Shown piece by piece: positions 23,301 to 33,302 of a DNA stretch of 64,000 nt (position 1 is the stretch's first letter; each line of letters begins with the position of its first letter). Where the stretch lies: NCBI GenBank assembly GCA_964036295.1, contig OZ038468.1, positions 3,468,501 through 3,532,500 on the forward strand, in the 5' to 3' direction. The stretch is from Plumapathes pennacea. Lineage: Eukaryota > Cnidaria > Anthozoa > Antipatharia > Myriopathidae. A model generated the notes under the pieces. That model made no database searches. It was not told the DNA's origin and was given only the letters and a program-made list of their open reading frames with translations. The position numbers and the translations under genes were made by a program.

Positions 23301-26300
23301 GTTCCGGTATCACCTCCGCTTCCGGTCCCACCATCAGGTCCACTTCTCGCAGCGGTCGATGCTTCTGTACCTCCATCAGCAGACAGGTTGGCGTTGCTGT
23401 CTTTCTGGTTGTCTAGCGTAGCGTAGTCGTGCTTACCCTGTGCGTCGTCTGATAGCGGTGCGTAGCCGTCATCCGTCGGGTTCGCGTCGTAGGCGTTGTT
23501 CTGGTACGCGACCACACCCGTACCGCCACCGTTTTGGTCCGTCTTGTTCTTTAATATACGTGGTTTTAGTTTGCACATCACATAAATCATGTTGTAACGA
23601 GAACTTGGCATTTGATAGCTTGCTCAGATAAAAAGCTACAATCCTGGTCAAAAGTCTGTAAGACACTCTGAAAAAATGTTTTTCAACAGTACTCTCTTTT
23701 CAACAACGAAAGCGGCTCCTTTCCGAAAGTTAACCCTCCCCCCTCCCCCCATACAATGTTGCCTTTATGCACTTTGAGCACAGTCAGTCAACATTAGGGA
23801 ACTCAGGGAACTTAAGCAAACTAGGACGGCGACGGCAACGCGAAGAACCAGGAAAAAAGTGTCTCCGCATTCCTTATAACTTTAACTTCACATACGTTGA
23901 ATACAATGCAAATGAGCAAAAGACCTCGAGATCATGTCAATTTCACATATTCACGTGCGCCTTTTGTTTTCCGCAATGAGTTTTATTGTTTCACCGACGT
24001 TGTCGTCGTCCTCTCCCGTCCTGGTGCTTAAGCTCTCTATTGTATGGAGGGAGGGGGAGGGAAGGGTCAAAGTGTCATAATTATCAGATATTTGCTAAGT
24101 TTCCCAACACTTTTGACCAGGATTGTAGTCAAACCATTAATCACTCACAACAACTCATTTACATTTTCTGATGAACTGGTTCAACATAAATTTAATTTAA
24201 TTTAATTTGCTATTTGTTATTGTAATTGTATTTGCTGAGTGCGTCACCTCTTTGATGAAGCATTTAATTCTCTGTTGACCCCAAGCCATTTAAGCCACTG
24301 GCTTTGGCCCTACTTCTTTATGTAAATCTTTGTGTGTCATCTAATGAATAAATGTAAATGTAAAATGTAAATGTTGGGAAAATTTGTATTTTGAGGTTTG
24401 GTGCGAAACGGTTAAAGTAGATTTACCTTTTCATTTCCTGCACCATCATCATCGCTGCCTTTCCCTTTCTTTTTCTTCTTGTCTTTATCCTTATCTTTTC
24501 CTTTATCCTTTTTATCTTTTTTCTTCTTTTTGTTTTTCCCATCCAAACCGTCCTGGCCATCCGTGACGACTACAGGGAGAACCTCTAGGGCTGTCAACCC
24601 CTGCTCCTTCCTCTTGCGTCTTCTTCTTCTCCTTCGGCAGCAGATAAACCACTGATGATACAGATACAAATATTAAAAACATGAACTAAAAGTTTAATAT
24701 TTTTTAAAACTGTGTTTGTGTTGACCTCATGACAACCGCCGTAAATAAGCCCCATGCGTCCCAAAAAAGTTTGGGGACGAGGTTGTGCCTCCTTTATGAT
24801 AATCCAACTCACCCCCTCCCCCTTCCCACCCCAACGGCCCGATAGAGCCAAGTGCACTTGTGCAAGTTGCACTTTTAAACGCCTCCAAGAAATAAGCCGG
24901 TCCCTTCTAAAACAACCGTTCCCTCCCTAAAAATAGGCCCCCATAATAGTTATTTTATACATGTTACTATTGATCCTTTTTTCCTGTATTTGTTTTATTG
25001 CTCTTCCTATTTCTACAAACATACAATTCTGTTATTCTCGGTAGCCAGTACCTTAATTTATACTTTAATTAATACCTTAATTTATAGTATAACTGTTCAA
25101 TTATAATTTGAGTATAAGTGTAAGGCACATGTAACGATAGCTTTCGTTGTTGTTGTTGTTGTTGAACGGAGATGACCGAGATAAAGCTCATAATTTCATC
25201 AAGTCCTCTCTCGCTTTTCGTGCGGTAATTTCCATATATGGAGTGCCTGGGAATGTTCTCCCTCCCCCTCCCCTCCCACCATATAATATGACTTGCATAA
25301 AACCTTGGCCACTATTCCCCCTTCCCTATTCATCCTCACAGTTTCGGATACTTACACAACAGCACCACAAAAGGAGCAGCAACAGAAGTACAACGACGCC
25401 CGCGAGAACTGCGATGATGATAATGGCGAGAAGAGACAGTTCGGGTGATTTCTTGTTAAGGTACTTGTACGCGTCACATCCTCCAAGTCTCACATCTACA
25501 ACCTGTCAAAATATATCATGCCACAACAGTCAAAACAGCTGATATATACAGGAGCTTGTTTGCCCTAACTTTTATCACTATAAAAATTACCAACACACAC
25601 ACACACTTTGATACATCCATAGACAATGGCTTTAGACAAACAATGATAAGCAATCAAATTACTTCAATGAAGGGCTAACTCTAGAAACACCAGCTCAGAA
25701 TTGTCAATATAAATGTGTCCAGTTTTTAGACATCGACCTTTAGCTGATATTAGATAAGCTCGTTTGCCCTAACTATAATCACTTCTTCGCTATAAAGATT
25801 ACAAACACATACACTTTGATGCATCCATGCATAATGGCTTCAGACAAACAAACACCTTGACAAGAAATCAAATTACTTTAATGAAGGGCTAACGCTTGAG
25901 AAGCCAGCTCAAATTTGTTAATATAACGGCGTCCAGTTTTCACACACATCGACCTTTAGTCGATTCATCAGTAAATAATTTGTTTACCCAAGCTCTAGTT
26001 TTTAATTGTTGTATTGTACTATACCATACCTTTCCGTCAAACTCCGGTCCCAGTTTGCTGGTGCTATCAGTATCAAGGAACTTCTTCAGCTTTTTGAAAG
26101 CTTGGAGTGTCAAGCAGCGAGCCAGTTTCTTGGATCCTGGAGCGTGAGAAACGTAAAACCACAGCTCCGCTTGTTCGTCTTGCTTCATGGGATCGTTGCA
26201 ACGTTTCTCCTTATTAAAGAACACAACTTGATCTGGCGAAATGGGCTGACCATTTTTGTTACGCACGTTTTCAGCGATTTTCTCTTTGAGCTTTTGGTCC

Positions 26301-29300
26301 AGACTTTTGTTACAAAATTCCCTCCACGTCATATCTAGCGTCAGCTTCACATACAACTTCGGCAACTTTTGAGGAGTTGTTGTGGTAGGCAAACTGGCTT
26401 GCGTAGTAGGAAGCGGAGGCGTAGTTGGACAAGGGACATTTTGCACCTGCTTTGACTTGACTGGAACCAGCAACGTGATTTTGAGCGACATGCCCCGGTT
26501 TACCTTATTACACTTTACTAGGTTTTTCACTGCTTCTTTAGGATCATCCGTGACAGCCGGATCCATGGTAATTACCACCCTAACTTGGACGGCGTCAGGA
26601 GTGCATTCCAACAATTCCACTGACGACACGTCCTTGAAATTTCGATTGCTCACAAACTTCTTGATGGTGTAGTTTGCCACTTTTTCCTTAAGTTCAGGGT
26701 TATCGTGTAACGTAGCATGTTTACAGCCTTTCATAGGATAGTAGAACTCGACCTGAAAAACCTTTGCGTTTGTTGTAGGCCAGGCTTTGTAGGAGTCACT
26801 ATCAACACCAATGGAGCCGATTTTGTCTGCTTCAACGGCTTCTTTCAGTGGCTTCAAAGCTTCGCTCGGGTTAGAAGAGGATCTTGGAACCATGCCAATC
26901 TTAATGGTGGCTGTATTACCATTGATTACGACACTGCTGTCAATATACTCAGACTCATTTCCACTGAAGAGGTCGCCGATGGCAGCCTTTAGCTCTTGCT
27001 CACTAACTTTATCGCTGGTCAACTTTAACGACACAGTAAACTGCGTCATCTGCCCTGGTTTGTAAGATTTCCAGGAACCTGGCTCAACCTCCAACTCACC
27101 AACTTGTCCTTTCTGTACGTCGTTTTTCAGATCCTTTAGTTCTTTATCGGGGATTTGACTTGTCGTTTTGTTCACCTGAACAAGAATCAAAACAGTCGTG
27201 AAATTCTTGTTTTTGGGACACTCTATGTTTTTTACTTGAACGCCAGAAATATCCTCGGCCATCGTGCTGTTTTCCTTGATATTTTTTTCAACTTTGGACG
27301 CGAAGTTTTTATAGGAACTGGATGCTTTATTCGAAAAGTCGCCGACACACTTTTCCTTTATTTGCAATAAAACCTCGAATGCGTCTGGAAGCGAGATTAG
27401 GGTCGGTAGGACACTGAACTTCCCAAGACTTCCATCCTCCACTTCTTTCTGAAGCTCTTTCTTCACTGCGGAGGAAACGCCTTTCTTGGTTGTTACTTCA
27501 AATGTAGCTATAAAACTTCCAGGACTGAAGCCGATAAGTGCAACAGAAGCATTGGTCAGATTCTTAATTGCTGTTGTCAAGTAATTTTCCAAATCCTGGA
27601 ATCTCTTGCTGGATTTGTTCAACAGCTGGGCGTCGAATTTTTCCTCCGTCAGTTCGATGCTGATATTGAAAGAGCTGGTGCTCCCTGGTGATGATGTTGG
27701 GATCAAAGCGACGCTTGTTGCCATGGAGACAGCAACAACAACATCGGAAGAATTGGGCGGCCGTACAACAGGAGTTGTATTCGGAATGGAGGGCTTGGTA
27801 GTATAACTCACAACATCAGCAACAGAAATAGTAGCAGGAACAGCCACGTTGGTGCTATAATTCATCATGATGCCTGAAAAGGAACAGTAACAGTTTATGT
27901 TCATGAACTCTTTTGGTGGTTTCTAGGTGACATCAAAAGTTATGTATTCTTCAAAACTAGAGACCACAGAGACCGCATCAACACGTTCTTGACGTCACTT
28001 CCGCTGGTCAGCGTTCGTCGCAATTACTATCAAACTTCTTCATGAACCCTATTGATGGTTTCTTGGTGACATCAAAAGTACAAGTTCTTCGCGTCGCTTC
28101 CGTTGGTCAGCGTTCGTCATGATTACAATCCAATTTCTTTAATTCGCATAAAATTTCACATCGTGTGCAAGTCTCATTTCTGTTCTGCATAACTTGTGTT
28201 AGTATATACCACACAAGTGAATAGTGCTTTTCGCGCGCTCTGATTGGCTCTTCAATCTCGGAATATCAAGTACTATTCACCTCCACTTCGGCGAATAATT
28301 GTTAATTATACTAACTTATGTTGAGTATTGAGTCCTTGTACTGAGTTTCTTTCAAAAACGGCACTTGAATCCACAATTTGGTGCAATGACCGCTGACTCA
28401 AAAATTAGGTGACCGGGCGATTAAAAAACGTATTTCTGTCATGGTGTCGCTAGCCTGTGTAGGTTTCTGAGCGCGTACAAGGACTTTCGATTTTCGACCG
28501 CGCGAAAATTGGAGCGAGCGCAAAAGGACGCCGAGGGGGGGGGGGGGGGGGGGGGGGCGGGAGGTGATAGGAGGGAGATTGTGTGTGCTCAGAAACCTAC
28601 AGAAACCCTTGCTACCCAGGCTAACTTATTAGTTGAGTTCATGCAAAGTTCTGAATGGATGAGGAGCTTCGATCAGGAGTTATGGACACTTGAATTTTGA
28701 TAAGGAAGAAGAAGGAAAACGTTGTGTCACGATTTTCTTATGGACGAAGTGATAACGCAACACAGATTCGAACTTCAGTGAAAGGCCACCATGTTTGTGT
28801 GCACACATAGCTATATCAGATTTCCTCAGGAGCATATTGTCAGTCCTAATTTGATCCTTAACGATTCTAGATCAAATATTACAATCTAGAAGTACCACTT
28901 ACTGTAGCAACGTACGCCGACTGTGTAAACCATCTACTGTCCACGGATCGGACTATCTGTCTGTCTGTCTATCTGTTTGTTTGTTTTACCGTTTGTGTCG
29001 AATTGTACACTGTTTTGTTTAATACGGTTTAAATATGTCAAGGGGGAGGGGGACTTGATTTAAGGGGAAAATGTTTTTTTTTTTTTGTCGCGAAACCTTG
29101 ACTCCACCTATCCTCGTTTCCAGGCTCAATTTACAATCCACCGCTCTGCCACTAAGTCAGCAAAAGTGACCGAACAATCCAGCACTATTGGATGTTTTTG
29201 TCAAGCTCTTTATGCGTTTTGACGAGCATAGAAAGATGGAAGACTCCTGGATTTGCCACATTTATTTTGTTGAGCAAAGCTCCCGATTGTGTCTGAGCTA

Positions 29301-30680
29301 AAGCGCCTGGAAAAGACATCTTTGACACAGATTATTTTCTTCCCGAGTTTTACAACGTTCAGTAATACCTTCGTGAAGCAAGATCAATCAATAAATTTTA
29401 CTTAACCCTTTCACTCCCAAGAGTGATCAAGTTAAAATTTCTCCTTCACTTTCAGTAGCACAATACATCATAAAGTAAGGAGAACTTGGCTTTTGATACC
29501 TTGCTCAGATGTTAGCTGATTAAACTATGAATCCTCACTACATCACTGATATATTTTCTTCTTGAAAGGTTGGGAGAATCTGCATTTTGAGCTTGGGAGT
29601 GAAAAGGTTAAACTCACCTGATGCTGGTGGCAATGATTTTGATAAGCTAAAAACCTGCACGCATTAATTAATTGCCCCTCTCAATTATAAACTATCGATT
29701 CGCTTCTAAAAATAAAAATTAGTCAAACATTAACCGTCACTTTGGTTAACTGTCACTTTGGTGTGACATATTTCAGTAAATGCACCGGAAATAATTTACT
29801 GAAAAAAAAAAACAAGAAAACAAATTAAAATGCCATTGCCCCACCGAGCAAACAGTGGCCGTTTTTATGAACTTTTGCAAGCTTCTAGAAAACGCCTTGA
29901 GATTTTTCTGGAAGTTTTCAGAAATGCAGACTACGTCAAATCATTAGCGTCAGTTGGTTTACTGTTTTGTTCTTGCGTCATACGTCACAGTCAAAATTGT
30001 TTGCGAAGTTCATCTCAGTATTAAAGTGCATTTACTGTGTACTAAATGCTTTCAAGAAGGGATCAAGAGCACTGTATAATATATATCTCTCTGTGTGTTT
30101 GTAAATTGAAGGAAAGGTTTCTAAGTAAAAAATTCTTGTTATTTTGAGTGATAATTCTCTTTTCTTCATTCGAAAGTAGTTTCTTTATAACTCGAATTGG
30201 CGAATTTTGGAAAAATTATGGGTAGCCTGTTGATTAAAGAGTTTTAAAAAACACACATAAAGGTGTCACAATAAAAGAACAGGATTTATTAAACTGCGAA
30301 CTAGTTAATGAATGAATGAATAACTCATTACACTCTCCTAACCACAGGAGAATAGCAAAACAGAATGTAAAGAGAAACTGTGCAGGAGCCGACTTTAAGA
30401 GCAGACAGATTTATAGCCATTTCTTGTATGAAGACACGAAAATTGCAATAGATAAAAAACGATTTTACTAAGATCGGAAGACTTCGTCACTTCGGAACAC
30501 CTTGGACGTGGAATGACAATACATGTCTTGAATCGAACAAGAAAGAGGATACAAGCGAAATGTGAAGTTAATGTACTTACGGCTAGTGGAGATAACTGAA
30601 GTTGCATATAACCCTCTCAAGACCACCGCCAACACAATCACCACTGCATAGCTCCGTTGTCCAGATCGGTTCATCGCCAT
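17323..30680 (-). CDS. SEA-repeat receptor-like protein tyrosine pseudophosphatase (13 exons)
   Basis: Exons in transcription order: 30,680-30,581, 27,873-26,030, 25,502-25,356, 24,651-24,427, 23,548-22,919, 22,336-22,255, 21,775-21,714, 20,289-20,155, 19,670-19,539, 19,266-19,109, 18,901-18,736, 17,948-17,910 and 17,328-17,323. They sum to 3,726 nt (1,241 aa) with every phase matching. Order: signal peptide, Thr/Ser-rich stalk, about five SEA-like modules (to about residue 660), TM (about 672-694), CCC, Lys-rich and Gly/Ser/Pro-rich linkers, one PTP domain (about 983-1,239). PTP landmarks [32 protein letters not shown] and YIALDI are present. The WPD loop reads WKG and the P-loop reads NCNTGQGFSG: Cys1171 is kept, but the invariant Arg is Phe1177. 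The protein probably binds partners rather than dephosphorylating. Family placement is otherwise open; vertebrate IA-2 (PTPRN) is a functional analogue with an SEA-like ectodomain and inactive PTP. Confidence 0.85.
17910..17948 (-). CDS. Receptor exon 12: end of PTP domain
   Basis: 39 nt between ACATGCAG and GTATTA encoding [13 protein letters not shown], matching the last helix of PTP domains (usual form YxFxYxALLEY). Confidence 0.85.
18086..18296 (+). mobile_element. ~205-bp TIR MITE, copy 2
   Basis: TTAACCCTTTTATTCCCAAG at the left and CTTGGGAGTAAAAGGGTTAA at the right are an almost perfect inverted pair. The interior is as in copy 1. Confidence 0.92.
18372..18475 (+). mobile_element. ~205-bp TIR MITE, decayed partial copy
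   Basis: TTTAACCCCTTTTATGAGAT and AATTCTCACTACTCA match MITE segments, with the middle deleted. Confidence 0.6.
18736..18901 (-). CDS. Receptor exon 11: P-loop second half
   Basis: 166 nt, acceptor CTACTTTAG, donor GTAAGA. It completes Asn1172 and encodes [18 protein letters not shown] through [10 protein letters not shown]. The Arg and Thr of the GRTG part of the signature are Phe and Ser. The Q-loop motif QTxxQYxF is also changed (RDYYNFIYQ). Confidence 0.88.
19109..19266 (-). CDS. Receptor exon 10: WPD-loop region and catalytic Cys
   Basis: 158 nt, acceptor CCAACAACAG, donor CAA|GTAAGA. It encodes [20 protein letters not shown] and ends APIIVNC. The family form is FxxWPDxGxP and VHC; here Asp is missing and His is Asn. 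Confidence 0.88.
19292..19470. repeat. Minisatellite, ~21-bp units, in receptor intron 9
   Basis: Repeats of GGTGTGAAACTAGTTTGACT with partial units, about eight copies, placed between exons 9 and 10 in a 272-bp intron. Confidence 0.9.
19539..19670 (-). CDS. Receptor exon 9: PTP central strands
   Basis: 132 nt. The acceptor is TAATTATAG and the best donor is GGCAAG|GCAAGG, a GC-type site. The other possible GT would break the frame with exon 10. It encodes [12 protein letters not shown] through [14 protein letters not shown], matching the CxxYWP-to-beta-strand part of PTPs. Confidence 0.82.
19671..20154. other. Receptor intron 8, nothing recognised
   Basis: 484 bp without clear repeats or exons; overlapping short ORFs lack support. 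Confidence 0.5.
20155..20289 (-). CDS. Receptor exon 8: PTP FIATQ / WRMVWEQ region
   Basis: 135 nt encoding [20 protein letters not shown], then [20 protein letters not shown]. This is the most family-typical stretch of the domain. Phase 0 at both ends. Confidence 0.92.
20460..21330. repeat. Minisatellite, ~90-130-bp units rich in (TCAC)n
   Basis: About eight units carrying TTATTCATTTGCTTACACAA, CTTACAAACCTTGACAGTCA and CACAGGCTTAATCACTCACT. Length differences come from the (TCAC)n part. It gives a 139-codon plus-strand ORF that is only a repeat artefact. Confidence 0.92.
21434..21684. mobile_element. TIR element, TTAAAGGG family, copy 2
   Basis: TTAAAGGGGCC, TCTCAGCCTTTTCAATG and the interior match 9,533-9,865 in reverse. 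It ends about 30 bp from receptor exon 7. Confidence 0.75.
21714..21775 (-). CDS. Receptor exon 7: PTP DYINAN
   Basis: 62 nt, acceptor TTTTTTCAG, donor GTGAGT. It encodes [20 protein letters not shown] plus R, the diagnostic RVxL and DYINAN motifs of PTP domains. Confidence 0.9.
22255..22336 (-). CDS. Receptor exon 6: start of PTP domain
   Basis: 82 nt encoding [20 protein letters not shown] then RSPYILP. The pTyr-loop KNRY of active PTPs reads KNRS here. Confidence 0.85.
22337..22918. other. Receptor intron 5 with a dispersed repeat
   Basis: 22,640-22,905 (TGACGTCACTTCCGTTGGTC, CAATGACCGCTGACT) matches parts of 27,985-28,440 in intron 1. Confidence 0.6.
22919..23548 (-). CDS. Receptor exon 5: cytoplasmic Gly/Ser/Pro-rich linker
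   Basis: 630 nt (210 codons). It starts [20 protein letters not shown] and has tyrosines in DGYAPL and HDYATL, possible phosphorylation or adaptor sites. A Gly/Ser/Thr run follows ([16 protein letters not shown]), then Ser/Pro/Arg-rich sequence, ending KKKDTEFK. Likely disordered. The opposite-strand ORF in this GC-rich exon is a shadow. Confidence 0.85.
23636..24128. mobile_element. ~490-bp TIR element
   Basis: CTACAATCCTGGTCAAAAGT at the left and ACTTTTGACCAGGATTGTAG at the right are perfect inverted termini. No transposase. A related, more decayed copy is at about 58,066-58,263. It lies in receptor intron 4. Confidence 0.8.
24200..24375 (+). mobile_element. LINE 3' end fragment (CR1/L2-like tail)
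   Basis: A short segment ending in AATAAATGTAAATGTAAAAT, the microsatellite-like 3' tail typical of CR1/L2-type non-LTR elements. No ORF remains. Assigned from the tail only. Confidence 0.45.
24427..24651 (-). CDS. Receptor exon 4: cytoplasmic Lys-rich segment
   Basis: 225 nt (75 codons). [17 protein letters not shown] directly follows the TM exon (stop-transfer), and a run of about 35 mostly Lys/Asp residues ends [11 protein letters not shown]. It could bind acidic lipids or act as a nuclear-localisation-like signal; both are inference. Confidence 0.85.
24652..25355. other. Receptor intron 3, nothing recognised
   Basis: AT-rich with a (GTT)n run near 25,147-25,163. No exon seen. Confidence 0.5.
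25356..25502 (-). CDS. Receptor exon 3: transmembrane helix
   Basis: 147 nt between TTTTGACAG and GTAAGT. It encodes [20 protein letters not shown], ending the last SEA-like module, then [20 protein letters not shown] and WCCC, a strong TM helix with cysteines that could be palmitoylated. Confidence 0.9.
25541..25960. repeat. Two tandem ~205-bp repeats in receptor intron 2
   Basis: GTTTGCCCTAACT occurs at about 25,559 and 25,763 and is followed both times by ATGAAGGGCTAAC and CATCGACCTTTAG. The two units diverge by point changes. Confidence 0.75.
26030..27873 (-). CDS. Receptor exon 2: stalk and SEA-like repeats
   Basis: 1,844 nt in one exon. After a Thr/Ser/Pro-rich stalk, five similar units of about 95-125 residues begin [45 protein letters not shown] and [11 protein letters not shown]. 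The first carries [10 protein letters not shown], resembling the G-S-hydrophobic autocleavage site of SEA domains; the others lack Gly-Ser. [20 protein letters not shown] linker separates units 4 and 5. Many NxS/T sites indicate an extracellular location. Confidence 0.85.
28198..28318. mobile_element. ~120-bp MITE with GTTAGTATA termini
   Basis: GTTAGTATA at the left and TATACTAAC at the right are inverted. The interior GTGAATAGTGCTTTTCGCGC and GTACTATTCAC also form a partial dyad. A related, right-truncated copy is at 35,579-35,668, next to the satellite. Confidence 0.8.
28535..28557. repeat. Poly(G) run, 23 bases
   Basis: Uninterrupted G, in receptor intron 1. Length may be affected by sequencing. 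Confidence 0.9.
29403..29611 (+). mobile_element. ~205-bp TIR MITE, copy 3
   Basis: TTAACCCTTTCACTCCCAAG to CTTGGGAGTGAAAAGGTTAA, same interior as copies 1 and 2. Confidence 0.92.
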
Positions 30681-30708
30681 TTTTTACGTAAGAACAGGAA
30701 CGAAAGCC
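30581..30708 (-). CDS. Receptor exon 1: start and signal peptide
   Basis: Acceptor TTTGCAG at 30,709 upstream of 28 nt of 5' UTR, then ATG at 30,680. It encodes [20 protein letters not shown] and [13 protein letters not shown] plus one base; donor GCC|GTAAGT. The hydrophobic core fits a cleavable signal peptide. A further 5' UTR exon must lie upstream. Confidence 0.85.
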
Positions 30709-31868
30709 CTGCAAACATAAAACATTTAATCACTTGACTTCATTCTCGATAGCAATGTAAAGGTTGTCGAATAGATTGGAAGAGTCGGGGCATTAATCAA
30801 CGCCACTCCTCGATGAAGTTGAGGGTGATGTACTTATAAAGGAATTCAGATTGATTGGTCGCTCTTACAGCTAGTTTCTACTCGTTGATTGAGACGCACA
30901 TGTACCAGCATCCTCCTAACGAACTTACCTCGAAACTAATTCATGCACGCTTGCCAAAGCCCAGAAAGTGCGTGTGTATATCAAAGACGGAGTTCGGCTG
31001 CTCCGCTACAAACGTACCCAACTGTGTGACAAGCTCATATTACAATAAGCTCTGGCCAAGCCATGCATTCTTCGCACACCATGTTTACTTTAAAAAGTTA
31101 ATATAATTGACTTCATTATTCATGAAGTACGCACAGTTGAAAGACTCTCGTTTGAACAGACGTAATCAGAACGCTTACAATAATAGCAGACCGCATTAAC
31201 ACTTGTAAATGAAACGCCCCGCTGCAGGGTTAGAAAAGCTTGGTGTAAATACTCGAATTTCCCGCAAGAAGAAGCTGCGGGCCAGAAGTATGTAATTGAA
31301 AGATCACTTGCAAACAGGAAAAGTCGCTTAGCAACAATGGGTCAGGAATACTGTCCCAGCGAAGAAAGTAAACAGTTTGCTTTTCCGATCTTGAGTAGGG
31401 CATGTTATTTTTCATAATTGTGCTCGTCAGCTTGTAGGGTTTATGTATTTCTGATTCGAACTAGTTTGCAGTGAGACTATAAATCAGTTTTCTCTGTTTA
31501 ATGTACCGATTCACCGTGCCAGGTTGGGCGACAGGATAAAACGTCTTCCAAAGTGCAAGCAAAATGGTGGTTCAATTCCACTGACATTTTTAAGCTTCAA
31601 AAATAGTTGTGGTCGTGCTCCACGCACAGCTCTCCTAGACTGACATGTGCCATTAGTCAAACTCAAACTGCCCCATGAAATCATGTGGCCAGTCAAAGAT
31701 CCGAGTTTGTTTTAATATACCTTTCGTTCCCAGTCACGAAATAAGTTCCGGTCAGCTTTCATATCTACGCCGCAAGCCATTAACTGGCCGGAGCCGGGCC
31801 TGTCTATACCAACGAAACTGCTTTCTGTGTAACTGGCCTGATTGAAGTCGACGGCCTGGTAGCCAGGA

Positions 31869-31927
31869 GGGGGGGGGGGGGGGGGGGGGGAAGGGGGGGA
31901 AGGGGGGGGAAGGGGGGAAGGGGGGGT
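31869..31927. repeat. G-rich tract (potential G-quadruplex)
   Basis: 22 G followed by GGGGGGG blocks separated by AA or A, about 1.2 kb upstream of the receptor start codon. Confidence 0.9.
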
Positions 31928-33282
31928 TATTAAAAGGTTTGGGTGGGGGTGTGCCGCCCCGATCCTGAAAACCCCCCCGGGCCTGGCAGCTGAGTATAGC
32001 TGCAGTTCGTGACACGACACGGAGCGCGTTTGAATTTCTTTTCGCGGCACACACCCCCAAATCCTTCATATCTCTCTACCTCAGTCCCTATCTGTCAGTC
32101 TCTCGCCGGGTATGACGATGCAGGAGTAGTTATCGACCGTCAGTTTAGCGCCTGCCCGATATTATTTTGTTGATGTTATCAGTGCCTGCCGGAATTGACG
32201 CTCAGTACATTTCGCAGTGCAGTTTCCGATTACAGTGTTAGCGCATGAAAGAGCGAAAAACATGCAGCCCTACCTGGGATCCAGTACTAACCATACGCAC
32301 CTCCTGCACTGAGTGGCGCTGTAGGAAATCAACTCAAGACTATTACTGTCTCCTCATAAAATACGAGGAATTCAAAAAGCTGGACGTGTTTAGGCGAAAG
32401 CTGTCGACATGTCTGCCAAGTGTCAGGCCAGTGATTATGATATTATTTGCTAATTAGCTCATACAAAAGCAATTAAGTTTCCGTTTTATTTCCTACGCTT
32501 TCATTGGTAATTTTTTTCTCGGTTGCAGGCGCTCAGTTCTTGATTATTTTGAATCGATCACTTGTTTCATTTCAAAGCGAGCCGCACACACACAGAGAAT
32601 CCATCGTCTTCCTGGTCACGCAGACGTGGATTTGGCAACTGCATAAAAAATCACACCGCTAGTTCTCGAAAGTTCCTTTTGACGTAGCTTACCTTTTGTT
32701 GTTGATTTTGACTCCTTCAAGTGCAATTTACGGCCGTTCTGCGTCATTCCAGTTGCTTACTACTACACGTAATACGCAGATTATGTGGAAATCGGATGTA
32801 ACACCAAAATAACAAAATGTCGGACCGCGCAGCCGACCCGAGAAACGTCGCCAGAATAACTAACAAGACAACAAGAAAATTCCGTCATCGTCTTTTCTCC
32901 GCCTTCCAGTCATAAAGACAGGAAGCTGTAAAACGAATAAGTGTGTCGGTAAGCGCGCCAAAAGTATCTAAGGGTAGATTTATAAGACCGACTCGCTACC
33001 ATCCGATACGGCTCGGCTCGAAATCAAAATCAAAATCAAAGTCAAAGTCAAAATCTTTCATTCCACACATATCACGGTTGACTAGCGGCTCACGTTAACA
33101 ATGCAAGTCAGCGTGATCACGAAGTCACACCACAGCGGCATTGTATCACACAATATCTGCCACCAAACAACTGCAAATTTCACATCCCCAAGAATTGATT
33201 TGATGGAAGTTTTTCTGAGTTGCACTACGACTGAGTCAAACTCCATGTGTAACTTCTTTATGCACGAGTTGGTGTTTACCCT

Positions 33283-33302
33283 GGGGGGGGGGGGGGGGGG
33301 GG
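33283..33302. repeat. Poly(G) run, 20 bases
   Basis: Uninterrupted G upstream of the tRNA genes. Confidence 0.9.

Larger units (their letters stand above)
27874..30580. other. Receptor intron 1
   Basis: 2.7 kb with an internal duplicated segment (TTCCGTTGGTCAGCGTTCGTC-like copies near 27,997 and 28,095), MITEs at 28,198 and 29,403 and a 23-base G run. No exon seen. Confidence 0.55.

Noticed and set aside
22920..23426. 168-codon plus-strand ORF, Pro/Leu-rich
   Set aside because: It is the antisense shadow of the GC-rich receptor exon 5, which is supported by splice sites and phase.
25896..27806. Multiple plus-strand ORFs of 63-110 codons
   Set aside because: All are antisense to the long SEA-repeat exon on the minus strand.
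31712..31860. Possible minus-strand exon ending GAACGAAAG|GTATAT
   Set aside because: Open and GC-balanced with a donor-like end, but no acceptor, partner exon or domain was found, and the open frame runs into the poly(G) tract.
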